Assembly: GCA_913773715.1 (NCBI GenBank)
Contig: CAJYHD010000706.1
Coordinates: 1-6,129, forward strand
DNA from: an uncultured Sphingobium sp.
GTDB lineage: Bacteria; Pseudomonadota; Alphaproteobacteria; Sphingomonadales; Sphingomonadaceae
Length of the DNA: 6,129 nt
Direction of reading: 5' to 3'
Below the pieces are notes generated by a model. It saw only the letters and a list, made by a program, of their open reading frames with translations. It was not told the origin of the DNA and ran no database searches. This document shows positions 5,739 through 6,129 of this stretch, piece after piece (position 1 is the first letter of the stretch; each line of letters begins with the position of its first letter). A program made the translations under genes and the position numbers.

Positions 5739-6129
5739 GTGAAACTCGTCCGCGCCCTCGGCTCGGTCGGCGGGCTGACGCTCGCCAGCCGTATCCTCGC
5801 GCTGGTGCGCGATTCGCTGGCGGCGCGATATGTGGGCGCGGGTTTTGCGTCCGACGCGTTCAACGGTGTCGCCTTCCGCCTGCCCAACATGTTCCGCGCC
5901 CTCTTTGCCGAGGGCGCCTTTTCCGCCGCTTTCATCCCGCTCTTCAACAAGAAGGCGGCGGGCGAAGGCGGACTTCCGGCGGGCTACGACTTTGCCGAGC
6001 GCGCGCTGGCCGTGCTGCTGCCGGTGCTGATCCTCTTCACGGTCGCGCTGCTGATCGCAGCCTGGCCGATCACCTGGGCGCTGTCGGGCGGCTTTTCGCG
6101 GCAGAACCCTACGGCGGAGCAGTTCGCCT
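5739..6129 (+). CDS. murJ: Lipid II flippase MurJ, N-terminal part (3' end outside window)
   Basis: MurJ (MviN) is the inner-membrane MOP-superfamily transporter that moves lipid II to the periplasmic side for peptidoglycan synthesis. The first 130 residues are present of an expected 500 or so. The start MKLVRALGSVGGLTLASRIL aligns directly with E. coli MurJ. Residues known to matter in E. coli are kept: Arg18, Arg24 and Asp39, and Arg53 in LPNMFRALFAEGAFS, which matches E. coli Arg52 with a one-residue shift. TM1 is at about 8-27 and TM3 at about 88-115. GTG at 5739 is the first possible start after the secB stop in this frame and has a G-run (5726-5730) 8 bases upstream. The call is firm even though the gene is cut by the window end. 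Confidence 0.96.
   Translation, partial: MKLVRALGSVGGLTLASRILALVRDSLAARYVGAGFASDAFNGVAFRLPNMFRALFAEGAFSAAFIPLFNKKAAGEGGLPAGYDFAERALAVLLPVLILFTVALLIAAWPITWALSGGFSRQNPTAEQFA

Overview
This window looks like chromosomal DNA of an alphaproteobacterium, most probably a sphingomonad (Sphingomonas, Sphingobium, Novosphingobium or a relative). The basis is high G+C content, protein sequences of alphaproteobacterial type, a Tim44-like (TimA) gene followed by mltA and an Smr-domain gene, and secB directly followed by murJ. The genus is an inference. No mobile element, phage gene, CRISPR array, tRNA or rRNA is visible, and gene density is very high.

Layout. (1) 1-248, +: the last 81 residues of a ThuA-like protein. 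(2) 245-1291, -: an LD-carboxypeptidase (family S66) with an N-terminal twin-arginine signal. It meets the ThuA gene tail to tail with a 4-base overlap of stop codons. (3) 1292-1386: a 95-base divergent gap with a plausible promoter for the carboxypeptidase. (4) 1387-2529, +: dapE. (5) 2530-5001, -: a compact operon read as Tim44/TimA protein, then mltA (ATGA overlap), then an Smr-domain protein (10-base gap). Its last gene abuts the dapE stop codon with no base between. (6) 5002-5189: a 188-base divergent control region with a good sigma70-type promoter for the TimA operon. (7) 5190-5702, +: secB with a strong Shine-Dalgarno site. (8) 5739-6129, +: the first 130 residues of murJ, cut by the window end.

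How the genes fit together. Most products act on the cell envelope. DapE makes LL-diaminopimelate for meso-diaminopimelate, and so for lysine and peptidoglycan stems. MurJ flips lipid II. MltA cuts glycan strands. The LD-carboxypeptidase trims stem tetrapeptides. SecB carries precursor proteins to SecA, and the Tim44-like protein is a membrane-anchored protein of unclear bacterial role. The genes sit in at least four transcription units on both strands, so this is a neighbourhood of related jobs and not one operon.

No clearly undescribed system is present. The items most worth a second look are the translationally coupled TimA-MltA-Smr operon, the apparent Tat export of the LD-carboxypeptidase, the absence of any spacer between the two convergent gene pairs, and an 18-base perfect palindrome inside mltA.
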